DNA from: Sphingomonas sp. PP-CE-1A-559
GTDB lineage: Bacteria; Pseudomonadota; Alphaproteobacteria; Sphingomonadales; Sphingomonadaceae
NCBI RefSeq assembly: GCF_004340965.1
Contig: NZ_SLYA01000004.1
Span: forward strand, 289,693-353,692
Length of the DNA: 64,000 nucleotides
Direction of reading: 5' to 3'
Shown here piece by piece: positions 8,696 through 17,115 of the stretch; position 1 is the stretch's first letter; each line of letters opens with the position of its first letter. Below the pieces are notes generated by a model that saw only the letters and a program-made list of their open reading frames with translations, had not been told where the DNA came from and searched no databases. The position numbers and the translations under genes were made by a program.

Positions 8696-9739
8696 TCAGC
8701 CCGGCGTCCACGCTTCCGCTTCAGGCAACGGCGCGAAGATCTGGTCGATCACATGATCGGTCACATCCTCGGGCGTCGCCGGATCCCAGCGCGGCGCATT
8801 GTCCTTGTCGACGATCACCGCCCGCACGCCCTCGATAAAGTCATGCCGCTGCACGACATGCGCACCGACAGCGTATTCCTGCCGCATCTCGTCCGCGAAA
8901 CTCGCCATCGCCGCCCCCTCGTGGAGCAGCCGTAGCGACACCTTCATCATCTGCGGCGACTTGGTCTTCAGCGTCGCGAGCGTCTGAGCCGCCCATTCCC
9001 CGCCATCGGCTTCGAGCGCGGCATAGATCTCCTCGAGCACGTCCGACGCGAAAAGCCGGTCGATCTCGTCCTTGCGAGCCAAGATCTTCGCGTCGGGTGC
9101 CGACGAGGCCAATCCGTCCAACACGCCCGCGATATCCTGTGGTGTCTCCGCGATCCCCGCCTTGGCCGTATCGAGCGTATCGCTCGCCAGAAAATGCGTC
9201 GCCAACCCGAGCGCGAGACACTCCGCGCCGTCGAGCCGGTGCCCGGTCAGCGCGAGATACTGCCCGATCCGCCCCGGCAACCGCGACAGATACCAGCCGC
9301 CCCCCACGTCGGGAAACAGCCCGATCCCCGTCTCCGGCATCGCGAACTTGGTATTCTCGGTCGCCACCCGGAATCGGCACGGCAGCGCAAGACCGACGCC
9401 GCCGCCCATCGTGATCCCGTCCATGAAGGCTACGATCGGCTTGGCACAGGTGAACAGCCGGTGGTTCATCCGGTACTCGGCATGAAAAAACGCCCGCGCC
9501 TCGACCCCGTCAGTCGCGCCCGAGGCCGCCAGCATGCGGATATCGCCGCCCGCGCAAAACCCACGCCCCTCGGCATGATCGACCACGATCACCTCGACCG
9601 CCGCATCGCCACGCCACGCCTCCAGCGCCTCAAGCACGCCTTCGCACATCGCCAAGTTCAGCGCGTGCAATGCCTTGGGCCGATTGAGACGAATACGGCC
9701 GATCGGGCCTTCAACAGTGGTGATCAGGTCTTTGGTCAT
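8696..9739 (-). CDS. 3-hydroxyisobutyryl-CoA hydrolase
   Basis: 347-residue crotonase-superfamily thioesterase that releases free 3-hydroxyisobutyrate from its CoA ester in valine degradation. HIBCH features are [29 protein letters not shown] and [25 protein letters not shown], the last containing the catalytic Glu and Asp region. It is longer than simple hydratases, as expected. It lies between the acyl-CoA dehydrogenase and enoyl-CoA hydratase genes on the same strand. Confidence 0.94.
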   Translation of the reverse strand: MTKDLITTVEGPIGRIRLNRPKALHALNLAMCEGVLEALEAWRGDAAVEVIVVDHAEGRGFCAGGDIRMLAASGATDGVEARAFFHAEYRMNHRLFTCAKPIVAFMDGITMGGGVGLALPCRFRVATENTKFAMPETGIGLFPDVGGGWYLSRLPGRIGQYLALTGHRLDGAECLALGLATHFLASDTLDTAKAGIAETPQDIAGVLDGLASSAPDAKILARKDEIDRLFASDVLEEIYAALEADGGEWAAQTLATLKTKSPQMMKVSLRLLHEGAAMASFADEMRQEYAVGAHVVQRHDFIEGVRAVIVDKDNAPRWDPATPEDVTDHVIDQIFAPLPEAEAWTPG

Positions 9740-9750
9740 TCGCTCTTCCT

Positions 9751-9805
9751 TGTTCTCCCGCGAAGGCGGGAGCCCAGACTGGACTCCCGCCTTCGCGGGA
9801 GAACA
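9751..9805. repeat. Family C palindromic repeat pair, copy C1
   Basis: TGTTCTCCCGCGAAGGCGGG followed by AGCCCAGACTGGACT and the inverse arm ending GGGAGAACA; a near-perfect 55-base inverted repeat. It fills nearly all of the 68-base gap between the acyl-CoA dehydrogenase and the hydrolase. Other copies are at 38388, 50819 and 53862. Confidence 0.9.
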
Positions 9806-9807
9806 TG

Positions 9808-10965
9808 CTATTGCCGCGTCAACTCGCGACCAACGATCATACGCATGACCTGGTTCGTGCCCTCAAGGATCGAATGCACGCGCAGGTCGCGCCAGAAGCG
9901 CTCGATCGGATAGTCCTGCAGATACCCGTACCCGCCATGCAACTGCAACGCGCGGTCGACCACCGACGAGCCCGTGTCGGTCGCAAGCCGCTTCGCCATC
10001 GCCGCGAACTTGGTCTTGTCGGGCGCGTTCGCCGTCACCTTCGCCGCCGCCATGTACAGCAGCGCCCGCGCCGCCTCCAGTTCGGTAGCCATGTCGGCCA
10101 GCATGAACTGCGTGTTCTGGAAATCCGCGATTGCCTTTCCGAACTGCTTGCGGTCCTTGGTATACGCGATCGCCTCGTCGAGACACCGCTGCGCGCCTCC
10201 GAGCGAGCACGCGCCGATGTTCAACCGCCCGCCGTCCAAGCCCATCATCGCGATCCGAAAGCCCTCGCCCTCGCCCCCGACCATGTTCGCCCCCGGCACG
10301 CGGACGCCATCGAAGATCACCTGTCGCGTCGGTTGCGAATGCCAGCCGAGCTTCTTCTCGTTCGCGCCGAACGACACGCCCAGCATGTCCTTCTCGATCA
10401 CGAGGCACGAGATGCCCTTGGGCCCGTCCTCACCGGTACGGACCATCGTCACGTACACCTCGTTCTCGCCCGCGCCCGAGATGAACTGCTTCGAACCCGT
10501 CACGATCCAGTCGTCGCCGTTACGCACCGCGCGCGTCTTCAACGCCGCCGCATCGGAACCCGACCCCGGCTCGGTCAGGCAATAGCTCGCGAGCCGATCC
10601 ATCGTCACAAGATCGGGTAAATACTTGTCCTTCACCGCGACCGATCCGAACCGGTCGATCATCCACGCCGCCATGTTATGAATGCTGATGAACGCGCTGG
10701 TCGAAGGGCACCCGTACGACATAGCCTCCATGATCAGCGCCGCCTCCAGCCGCCCGAGCGCGATCCCGCCGCTCTCCTCGCTGACGTAGATCGCCGCGAA
10801 GCCGAGTTCGGCCGCCGCCTTGATCGTCTCGCGCGGGAAGATGTGCTTCTCGTCCCACTCGGCCGCGTGCGGGGTGATCCGGTCAGCGGTAAAGCGGCGC
10901 GCGAGGTCCTGGATCTCGCGCTGGTCGTCGGTAAGGTCGAACTGGTTTGAGGTGAACTGGTTCAT
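9808..10965 (-). CDS. Isobutyryl-CoA dehydrogenase (acyl-CoA dehydrogenase)
   Basis: 385-residue FAD enzyme proposed to oxidise isobutyryl-CoA to methacrylyl-CoA. Family markers are YCLTEPGSGSDAAALKT (FAD/substrate loop near residue 130), the C-terminal LHGGYGYLQDYP.ERFWRDLRVHSILEGTNQVMR with the catalytic Glu in LEGTN, and a closing MIVGREL. Its place in the operon after mmsA argues for the branched-chain substrate. Electrons would pass to ETF. Confidence 0.92.
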   Translation of the reverse strand: MNQFTSNQFDLTDDQREIQDLARRFTADRITPHAAEWDEKHIFPRETIKAAAELGFAAIYVSEESGGIALGRLEAALIMEAMSYGCPSTSAFISIHNMAAWMIDRFGSVAVKDKYLPDLVTMDRLASYCLTEPGSGSDAAALKTRAVRNGDDWIVTGSKQFISGAGENEVYVTMVRTGEDGPKGISCLVIEKDMLGVSFGANEKKLGWHSQPTRQVIFDGVRVPGANMVGGEGEGFRIAMMGLDGGRLNIGACSLGGAQRCLDEAIAYTKDRKQFGKAIADFQNTQFMLADMATELEAARALLYMAAAKVTANAPDKTKFAAMAKRLATDTGSSVVDRALQLHGGYGYLQDYPIERFWRDLRVHSILEGTNQVMRMIVGRELTRQ

Positions 10966-10980
10966 CGTGGTCCTATCTCC

Positions 10981-11062
10981 GTCATGCCGGGCTTGACCCG
11001 GTACCCAGTGTCACGGACGCCGGTGTTCGTGGCTCTGGGTCCTGACGTGCGTCAGGATGACG
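10981..11062. repeat. Family A palindromic repeat pair, copy A2
   Basis: GTCATGCCGGGCTTGACCCG... through ...GGTCCTGACGTGCGTCAGGATGACG. The element lies just upstream of the broken GIY-YIG gene. It has the same orientation as copy A3 at the other end of that gene. Confidence 0.8.
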
Positions 11063-11077
11063 ATTGGGGGAAATGAC

Positions 11078-11400
11078 GTGGATCGGCAACCGGCTGTCTA
11101 CATCTGGCCAGCTGGCGCAACGGGACGCTGTACATCGGCGTCACGTCCAACCTGATGGCGCGGATCGTTCAGCATCGTGCCGGATCCTTTGGCGGCTTTA
11201 CGCGAATATACGGCGTCAAACGGCTCGTTTGATTCGCGATGGCGGACACGATGGAGGAGGTCATAGCTCGCGAGAAGCAGTTGAAGAACTGGCGCCGCGC
11301 CTGGAAGATCGAATTGATCGAAGCCGACAACCCGACTTGGCGCGATCTGGCAGAGAATTGGGGCTTCGATCCGCTCCCCCAGCCGTCATCCCGGGCTTGA
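11078..11400 (+). pseudogene. GIY-YIG nuclease family protein, disrupted by frameshift and stop
   Basis: Read with one frame change this encodes a YhbQ/UvrC-N-like single-domain GIY-YIG protein of about 107 residues: DRQPAVYI, then LASWRNGTLYIGVTSNL, QHRAGSFGGFT, YGVKRLV, and EKQLKNWRRAWKIELI. Two lesions are visible. One base is missing after TACATC near 11104, so VYI and the following LASW are in different frames. A TGA at 11230-11232 stands where the family has Trp (LVWF). The final stop at 11398-11400 lies inside repeat A3. Lengths and motif order match the family; the gene is almost surely dead. Confidence 0.82.
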
Positions 11401-11467
11401 CCCGGGACCCAGAGCCGCAAGCACCTACGCTCGTGGCTCTGGGTCCTGACGTTCGTCAGGATGACGG
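11383..11467. repeat. Family A palindromic repeat pair, copy A3
   Basis: GTCATCCCGGGCTTGACCCG... through ...GGTCCTGACGTTCGTCAGGATGACGG. It overlaps the end of the GIY-YIG pseudogene and supplies its terminal codons. It ends 21 bases before the mmsA stop. Confidence 0.85.
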
Positions 11468-11487
11468 AAGAACGATAGCCCACCCAA

Positions 11488-13014
11488 TCACCCCATCGTC
11501 GGGATAACGAACGCGTCGTTATTGCGCGTAGGCCCACCATCCTCGGCCATCGCCGGCAGCGCAGACCCGTCCGGCCAACGCTGCGTGATCGTCTTCACCT
11601 TGGTCCAGAACTTCACGCCCTCCATGCCGTGCTGGTTGGTGTCGCCGAACGCCGAGCGCTTCCAGCCACCGAAGGTGTGATACGCGACCGGCACCGGAAT
11701 CGGCACATTGATGCCGACCATCCCAACGTTCACCCGCGCCGCGAACTCGCGCGCCGCGTGGCCGTTGCGCGTGAAGATCGCGACGCCGTTGCCGTATTGA
11801 TGCTCGCTCGGCAGGCGCACCGCCTCCTCGAAATCGGCGGCACGGACGACCTGGAGGACGGGTCCGAAGATCTCCTCCTTGTACGCCGACATCTCCGTCG
11901 TGACGTGATCGAACAGCGAAGGCCCGATGAAGAAGCCCTTCTCATGCCCCTGCAATGCAAACCCGCGCCCATCCACGACCAGTTCAGCGCCTTCGTCGAC
12001 GCCGGTTTGGATCCAGTTCTCGATCCGGGTGCGATGCGCCGCATTCACCACCGGCCCGTAATGCGCATCGTTGTCGGTCGACACGCCAACCCGCAAAGCA
12101 GCGATCGCCGGGATCAACTTCTCACGCAACGCGATCGCGGTCTTCTCGCCGACCGGCACCACCACCGGCAGCGCCATGCAGCGCTCGCCCGCGCTCCCGA
12201 ACGCCGCGCCTGACAGGTCCGCGACGACCTGGTCGAGGTCGGCGTCGGGCATGACGATGCCGTGGTTCTTCGCACCACCCATCGCCTGGACGCGCTTGCC
12301 CGCCTCGACGCCGCGACGGTACACGTAATGCGCGATGTCGGACGATCCGACGAAGCTCACCGCCGAGATCGCCGGGTGATCGAGGATCGCATCGACCATT
12401 TCCTTGTCGCCGTGGACGACCTGGAAGATGCCCTCGGGCAGCCCCGCCTCGACGAACAATTCGCCGAGCCGCACCGGCACCGACGGATCGCGCTCGCTGG
12501 GCTTGAGGATGAACGCATTGCCCGTGGCGATCGCGACGCCCGACATCCACAACGGGATCATAGCCGGGAAGTTGAACGGCGTGATGCCCGCGCCGATACC
12601 GAGCGGCTGGCGCATCGAATACACGTCGATCCCCGGCCCGGCGCCCTGCGTGTATTCGCCCTTGAGGATGTGCGGGATGCCGCAGCAGAACTCGATCACC
12701 TCCAGCCCGCGCTGGATGTCGCCCTTCGAATCCGCGATCACCTTGCCGTGCTCGGACGACAGCAGCCGCGCGAGTTCGTCCATGTTCGCCTCGACGAGCC
12801 GCTTGAACTCGAACATCACGCGAGCACGCCGTTGAGGGTTAGTCGCAGCCCAGCCCGGCTGCGCCTTCTGCGCCGCGGCGACCGCACGGTCCAGATCGGT
12901 CGCACCCGACAGCCGCACGCGCGCCTGCACCTCGCCCGAATTCGGGTCGAACACGTCGCCGAAGCGCTCGGCCGTGCTGGCCGCACCGCTCACGAAATTC
13001 TCGATCGTCCGCAT
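11488..13014 (-). CDS. mmsA: Methylmalonate-semialdehyde dehydrogenase (CoA-acylating)
   Basis: 508-residue ALDH-fold enzyme converting methylmalonate semialdehyde to propionyl-CoA with NAD and CoA, the last step of the valine branch. Characteristic are YSMRQPLGIGAGITPFNFPAM, FVGSSDIAHYVY, GAKNHGIVMPDAD and GSAGERCMALP with catalytic Cys279. The start ATG at 13014 has a GAAGAGGA RBS; a longer frame starting upstream overlaps the divergent LysR promoter and is rejected. First gene of the minus-strand valine operon. Confidence 0.96.
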   Translation of the reverse strand: MRTIENFVSGAASTAERFGDVFDPNSGEVQARVRLSGATDLDRAVAAAQKAQPGWAATNPQRRARVMFEFKRLVEANMDELARLLSSEHGKVIADSKGDIQRGLEVIEFCCGIPHILKGEYTQGAGPGIDVYSMRQPLGIGAGITPFNFPAMIPLWMSGVAIATGNAFILKPSERDPSVPVRLGELFVEAGLPEGIFQVVHGDKEMVDAILDHPAISAVSFVGSSDIAHYVYRRGVEAGKRVQAMGGAKNHGIVMPDADLDQVVADLSGAAFGSAGERCMALPVVVPVGEKTAIALREKLIPAIAALRVGVSTDNDAHYGPVVNAAHRTRIENWIQTGVDEGAELVVDGRGFALQGHEKGFFIGPSLFDHVTTEMSAYKEEIFGPVLQVVRAADFEEAVRLPSEHQYGNGVAIFTRNGHAAREFAARVNVGMVGINVPIPVPVAYHTFGGWKRSAFGDTNQHGMEGVKFWTKVKTITQRWPDGSALPAMAEDGGPTRNNDAFVIPTMG

Positions 13015-13054
13015 GGCATCCTCTTCTTGTTGCACGCACCGTCGGGCATAAGCG

Positions 13055-13096
13055 TTTCGCAGCCAAGCGGGGTTGTTTGCAGAATCGCTCTGCGAA
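13055..13096. promoter_or_regulatory. Dyad-symmetric operator candidate between mmsA and its LysR regulator
   Basis: TTTGCAGA (13076-13083), 5 bases, then TCTGCGAA (13089-13096) is a near-perfect dyad. A further TTCGCAG half site occurs at 13055-13061. Spaced half sites in a divergent LysR intergenic region are the usual arrangement for regulator binding. The exact T-N11-A spacing of the LysR box is not met, so this is an inference from symmetry and position. Confidence 0.45.
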
Positions 13097-13120
13097 TATG
13101 CAGCATAGGGTGAGGCGTTC

Positions 13121-14038
13121 ATGGATTGGGACGACGTCCGGTATTTCCTCGCTCTGGCGCGCACGCACCGGCTTGGGCCAGCTGCAAAACTGCTGGGACA
13201 GGACGCGACGACGGTGTCGCGGCGACTCCAGCGACTGGAGCGGCGACTCCAGACGACGTTGTTCGAACAGACCGTCGCCGGATACGCGCTGACCGAACGC
13301 GGCGCGGCGCTGCTCGACCATGCCGAGACGATGGAGGCGTCAGCGCTCGGTATTCAGGAAGTCGTCGGCAACGACGCAGGCGTGCTCGCCGGGCCGATCC
13401 GGTTGAGCGTCTCGGAAGGCTTCGGCAGCCGCATCCTCGCACCGCGCCTCGCGTCGTTCACCAACCAGCATCCGCGGATCGCGGTGGACCTGATTGCGTC
13501 GACGGGGTTCCTCAACCCGTCGCGGCGAGAGGCGGATATCGCGGTAATGCTCGCGCGACCGAAGAGCGGCCCATTGGTGGCGCGAAAACTCACCGACTAT
13601 CACCTTGGCCTCTACGCGCATCCCGATCACCTCGCGCGGGCGGGGCCGATCGCGACCACCGCGGACCTGATGCGGCACCGGCTGATCGGCTACGTACCGG
13701 ACATGATCTACGCGCCCGAACTCCGCTATCTCGCGGAGATCGACGGGCGCCTGGATGCGTCGATCCGCAGTTCGAGCATCGTCGCGCAGGCCGAGCTTAT
13801 CGCCGCGGGCGCGGGGTGCGGGATCCTGCCGTGCTTCATCGGCGACGGCATGCCGGGGCTAGTGCGGGTGCTGCCCGACGCCGTCGATATTCAGCGCTCG
13901 TTCTGGCTCGTCGTCCACCGCGACGTTCGCCGGATCGCGCGGATCGACCGGTTCATCGCCTGGCTGGACGCGACCATCGGCGCGCTGAAGCCGCTGATGC
14001 TGGGCGTGCCCTCGGCGCCGATTGCCGCCCCCGAATGA
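13121..14038 (+). CDS. LysR family transcriptional regulator
   Basis: 305 residues. The N-terminal winged helix-turn-helix covers roughly residues 1-60 (DWDDVRYFLALARTHRLGPAAKLLGQDATTVSRRLQRLE), and an effector-binding domain follows from about 90. It is divergent from mmsA with 106 bases between start codons, so it probably controls the valine operon and itself in response to a pathway intermediate; that is an inference from position. No features point to a specific ligand. Confidence 0.9.
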   Translation: MDWDDVRYFLALARTHRLGPAAKLLGQDATTVSRRLQRLERRLQTTLFEQTVAGYALTERGAALLDHAETMEASALGIQEVVGNDAGVLAGPIRLSVSEGFGSRILAPRLASFTNQHPRIAVDLIASTGFLNPSRREADIAVMLARPKSGPLVARKLTDYHLGLYAHPDHLARAGPIATTADLMRHRLIGYVPDMIYAPELRYLAEIDGRLDASIRSSSIVAQAELIAAGAGCGILPCFIGDGMPGLVRVLPDAVDIQRSFWLVVHRDVRRIARIDRFIAWLDATIGALKPLMLGVPSAPIAAPE

Positions 14039-14091
14039 CGCCCGTATAGATCGATGTTGCATGGCAGCATCGCCGGGCCCGGAGCAGCGCG

Positions 14092-14484
14092 TTGATCCCC
14101 AAACTCTATCACCAGATGATCGACGCGATCGGCGATGGCACCGGCCTGCCCGATATCATCCTCCACATCCATGCCGGCATGGCACTGTTGATGATCGCCC
14201 GGCTGATCACGCGGCGGTCGTTCGGGACGTTCATTCCGTGGTGGGTGGTCGTCGCCGGCGAGTCGTTCAACGAGATCATGGACCGGCTGAACTTCGGGTC
14301 CTGGCGCTGGGAGGATACCTCGCTGGACATCGTCAACACGCTGCTGTGGCCGACGGTGATCTGCGTAGGCGTGCGGTTGCGGCCGATGATCGCGCAACGA
14401 GCCACGGTCAAGGCGGGTGCGGTGGAGACCGGGTCGGATGCTGTTGTCCCGGTGGAAAGCGTTCCCGTCGAGCCTGAGCGCTAA
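14092..14484 (+). CDS. Small integral membrane protein of unknown function
   Basis: 130 residues with a TTG start preceded by GGAG. About three hydrophobic segments: LHIHAGMALLMIARLI, WWVVVAGESFNEIMDRL and IVNTLLWPTVICVGVRL. The pattern H.HAG, then E..NE.MD, then D..NTL.WP recalls small VanZ-like or teicoplanin-resistance-like proteins, but I would not assign function. The C-terminal 30 residues are hydrophilic and Val/Glu rich. It follows the LysR gene on the same strand. Confidence 0.65.
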   Translation: MIPKLYHQMIDAIGDGTGLPDIILHIHAGMALLMIARLITRRSFGTFIPWWVVVAGESFNEIMDRLNFGSWRWEDTSLDIVNTLLWPTVICVGVRLRPMIAQRATVKAGAVETGSDAVVPVESVPVEPER

Positions 14485-14488
14485 TCTG

Positions 14489-14511
14489 CCCCCTCCCTTC
14501 CAGGGAGGGGA
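14489..14511. repeat. Short G-rich palindrome, half of a family B/D element (B2)
   Basis: CCCCCTCCCTTCCAGGGAGG followed by GGA forms a compact 9-base-pair hairpin between convergent genes. There is no second arm nearby. It may act as a bidirectional transcription end, although no T-run follows. Confidence 0.5.
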
Positions 14512-14564
14512 GCGCGTTGTGGGCGGGCTGGCTTGGTCTGTTCCAGCCAGCCAATAGGCCCTGT

Positions 14565-15647
14565 TCAGCCCAGCGCGATGTATCGTTGCAGGTGATAATC
14601 CTCATCACCCAACTGGTGGTCGATCATCACCAGCCGCTTCGCATAATGCGACACGGCGTATTCCCACGTCATGCCGATCCCGCCATGAAGCTGGATCATC
14701 TCCTCCGCGACCAGTGCGCCAGTCCGCCCGATCGTATATTTCGCCGCCGCCAGCGCCCGGTCGCGCGCCTTAGCATCACCACCGTCGAATGCCGACGCGG
14801 CGTTGATAACCGCGGAATGCGCCTGCTCGATCTCCAAGAGAACCGTCGCCATGCGGTGCTGGAGCGCCTGAAACTTGCCGATCGGCACGCCGAACTGCTT
14901 CCGGTCGCGGAGGTAACCGAGCGTCGCTTCCTTGACGAACTCCATCGCACCGACCGCTTCGGCCGACAGCGCGAGCAACCCCGCCCCAACCGCCGCATCG
15001 ACGATCGCCTGCCCCTGCCCTTCGCCACCCACGCGCGCCTTTGCGCCAAGCGTGACATTCTCGAATGTCACGTCCCCGGCCGCACCACCCTCGACGACGT
15101 TGAAGCTGCGGACCGATACTCCCGCCGTATCCGCCGGCACGAGGAACACGAGCGGATCGCCATCCTGCTCGACCGTGACGACGAACACCGATGCCGCACC
15201 CGCCTGGGACACGACCGCCTTCGTCCCTCTGAGCGTCCAGCCATCGCCACTCTTCGTCGCGGTCACGGGCGTCGCGCCATCCTCGTGCGCGAACGCAGCG
15301 ATCGTCTCGCCGGACACGATTGCAGCGAGCGTCTCGTCATGCCCGCCAGCCTTCGCCAGCGCCCGCCCGGCCATCAGCGCACCGAGGAACGGCTCGACCA
15401 CCAGTGCGCGGCCAAGCGCCTCGAACACCACCATGATGTCGAACCCGCTGCCACCGAAGCCGCCCGCCGCCTCGTCGAACAGCGCGGAGACGATGCCGAG
15501 TTCGGTCAACTGCTGCCAGACCGCCGGGTCATACCCCGCCTCGCCATACGCGCCCGCATTACGCGTCTCGATCGGATAGCCGTCGCGCAACGCCCGCACG
15601 AGCGTGTCGGCCAGCATGCGGCGGTCGTCGGTGTGTTCGAAGTTCAT
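14565..15647 (-). CDS. Acyl-CoA dehydrogenase, small subunit type (PimD-like)
   Basis: 360 residues from the ATG at 15647, giving NFEHTDDRRMLADTLVRALRD at the N-terminus. The flavin-site consensus is weak in the middle domain, but the C-terminal EEMIQLHGGIGMTWEY segment is typical of the small partner of heterotetrameric acyl-CoA dehydrogenases such as pimeloyl-CoA or steroid side-chain enzymes. It begins 4 bases after the stop of the large-subunit gene, so the two are surely co-translated. The substrate is not determinable here. Confidence 0.85.
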   Translation of the reverse strand: MNFEHTDDRRMLADTLVRALRDGYPIETRNAGAYGEAGYDPAVWQQLTELGIVSALFDEAAGGFGGSGFDIMVVFEALGRALVVEPFLGALMAGRALAKAGGHDETLAAIVSGETIAAFAHEDGATPVTATKSGDGWTLRGTKAVVSQAGAASVFVVTVEQDGDPLVFLVPADTAGVSVRSFNVVEGGAAGDVTFENVTLGAKARVGGEGQGQAIVDAAVGAGLLALSAEAVGAMEFVKEATLGYLRDRKQFGVPIGKFQALQHRMATVLLEIEQAHSAVINAASAFDGGDAKARDRALAAAKYTIGRTGALVAEEMIQLHGGIGMTWEYAVSHYAKRLVMIDHQLGDEDYHLQRYIALG

Positions 15648-15651
15648 GGTA

Positions 15652-16854
15652 TCACAGACCCAGAATGGCTTTGGAGATGATGTTCTTCTGGATCTCGTTC
15701 GACCCGCCGAAGATCGACAGTTTGCGGTTGTTGAAATAGCTCGGCGCCGCCATCGCCGCGTCCTCCGGGCCGACATCCTCGCCGTTCCACCCGGCCTCCA
15801 GAGCTTCGGGTATGTAGGGCGCCGCGTAGGAGCCGTACGCACGACGGGTGAGCGAGGTGATCTCCTGGCGGATTTCGGTGCCCTTGATCTTTAGCATCGA
15901 ACTCTCCGCACCGGGCGCACCGCCGCCCGCGACCGCCGCGAGCACGCGGAGATTGGTCGTCTGCATGTTGGCCAGATCGATCTCGACCCGCGCCATCCTA
16001 GCCGCAAACAGCGGATCATCCACCAGCGAGCGCCCACCCTTCTTCTGCATCTGCGCGACTTCCTTCAGCCGCTCGAACGACGCGATCGAGAAGCCGACGC
16101 CGGCGATGTTGGTGCGCTCGTAGGTCAGCAGATACTTTGCGTAGGTCCAGCCCATATTCTCTTCGCCGACGAGGTTGGCGACGGGCACCTCGACATCGGT
16201 GAAGAACACCTCGTTCACCTCCTGCTCGCCGTCGATCAGCGTGATCGGGCGGACTTCGATGCCGGGCGACTTCATGTCGATCAGCAGGAACGAGATGCCC
16301 TCCTGCTTCTTAGCCGTCGCGTCGGTGCGTACGAGGCAGAAGATCATGTCGGCATGCTGGCCGAGCGTCGTCCAGGTCTTCTGGCCGTTGACGACATAGA
16401 CGTCGCCCTTCCGGACGGCAGTCGTCTTCAGGCCGGCGAGATCGGAGCCGGCACCCGGCTCCGAATACCCCTGGCACCACCAGTCCGAGCCGTCGAGAAT
16501 CCGCGGCAACCACTGCTTCTTCTGCTCTTCGGAGCCGTATTTGATGAGCACCGGGCCGAGCATGTTGACGCCGAACGGCACGACGCGGGGGGCGTGCGCG
16601 AGTGCGGATTCATTGTCGAAGATGAACCGCTGGATCACGCTCCAGCCCGGACCGCCCCATTGCTCGGGCCAATGGTTCGCCAGCCAACCGCGTTCGTTGA
16701 GGATCGCGTGCCATTCCTCCATGTCCGACTTGCGCAGCCGCTTGCCTTCGCGGACCAGCGTAGAAAGACGCGCTGGGAGTTTGTCGCGAAAGAACGCGCG
16801 AACTTCCTCGCGGAACGACTCTTCCTCGGGCGTGAAGCTGAGATCCATGGCCAT
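15652..16854 (-). CDS. Acyl-CoA dehydrogenase, large subunit type (PimC-like)
   Basis: 400 residues. The FAD/substrate loop is GYSEPGAGSDLAGLKT, followed by NGQKTWTT; the C-terminus is IFGGSNEIQKNIISKAILGL, where short-chain enzymes have EGTN. The GGSNEIQ ending and the paired downstream gene are typical of alpha2-beta2 dehydrogenases that act on bulky or dicarboxylic acyl-CoAs (pimeloyl-CoA, sterol side chains). ATG at 16854; a possible second Met lies two codons in. Confidence 0.9.
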   Translation of the reverse strand: MAMDLSFTPEEESFREEVRAFFRDKLPARLSTLVREGKRLRKSDMEEWHAILNERGWLANHWPEQWGGPGWSVIQRFIFDNESALAHAPRVVPFGVNMLGPVLIKYGSEEQKKQWLPRILDGSDWWCQGYSEPGAGSDLAGLKTTAVRKGDVYVVNGQKTWTTLGQHADMIFCLVRTDATAKKQEGISFLLIDMKSPGIEVRPITLIDGEQEVNEVFFTDVEVPVANLVGEENMGWTYAKYLLTYERTNIAGVGFSIASFERLKEVAQMQKKGGRSLVDDPLFAARMARVEIDLANMQTTNLRVLAAVAGGGAPGAESSMLKIKGTEIRQEITSLTRRAYGSYAAPYIPEALEAGWNGEDVGPEDAAMAAPSYFNNRKLSIFGGSNEIQKNIISKAILGL

Positions 16855-16979
16855 GTGACTCCTGATGTTGGAGCCTGTGTGCCACAGTCGATCGTGGAAT
16901 TGAAGGACCGGTATGGTCGATGCGATGGAATTTGTTAGTAGTGCGACCCAGGTTATTCCGAACGGTATCGCCGCCCTCC

Positions 16980-17106
16980 TAATCCTCCCCCGCTAGGGGG
17001 AGGTGGCTGGCGCTTGCCAGACGGAGGGGGAGGTAAGGAGAACCTCTGTTCCGTGTCCTCCCCCTCCGTCGCCTACGGCGCCACCTCCCCCTTACGGGGG
17101 AGGATC
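16980..17106. repeat. Family B palindromic repeat pair, copy B3
   Basis: Arms ATCCTCCCCCGCTAGGGGGA and its inverse, each followed inward by GGTGGCTGGC/GACGGAGGG or the complement, around a 25-base core. It is nearly identical in the arms to copy B5 at 40046-40171 while the core differs. It fills the gap between the porin stop and the acyl-CoA dehydrogenase pair. Confidence 0.9.
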
Positions 17107-17115
17107 AGTAAAGCG

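Noticed and set aside
15648..15842. N-terminal extension of the small acyl-CoA dehydrogenase by 65 codons
   Set aside because: It overlaps the end of the large-subunit gene in another frame and adds an Arg-rich sequence unlike the family; the ATG at 15647 fits the family start.
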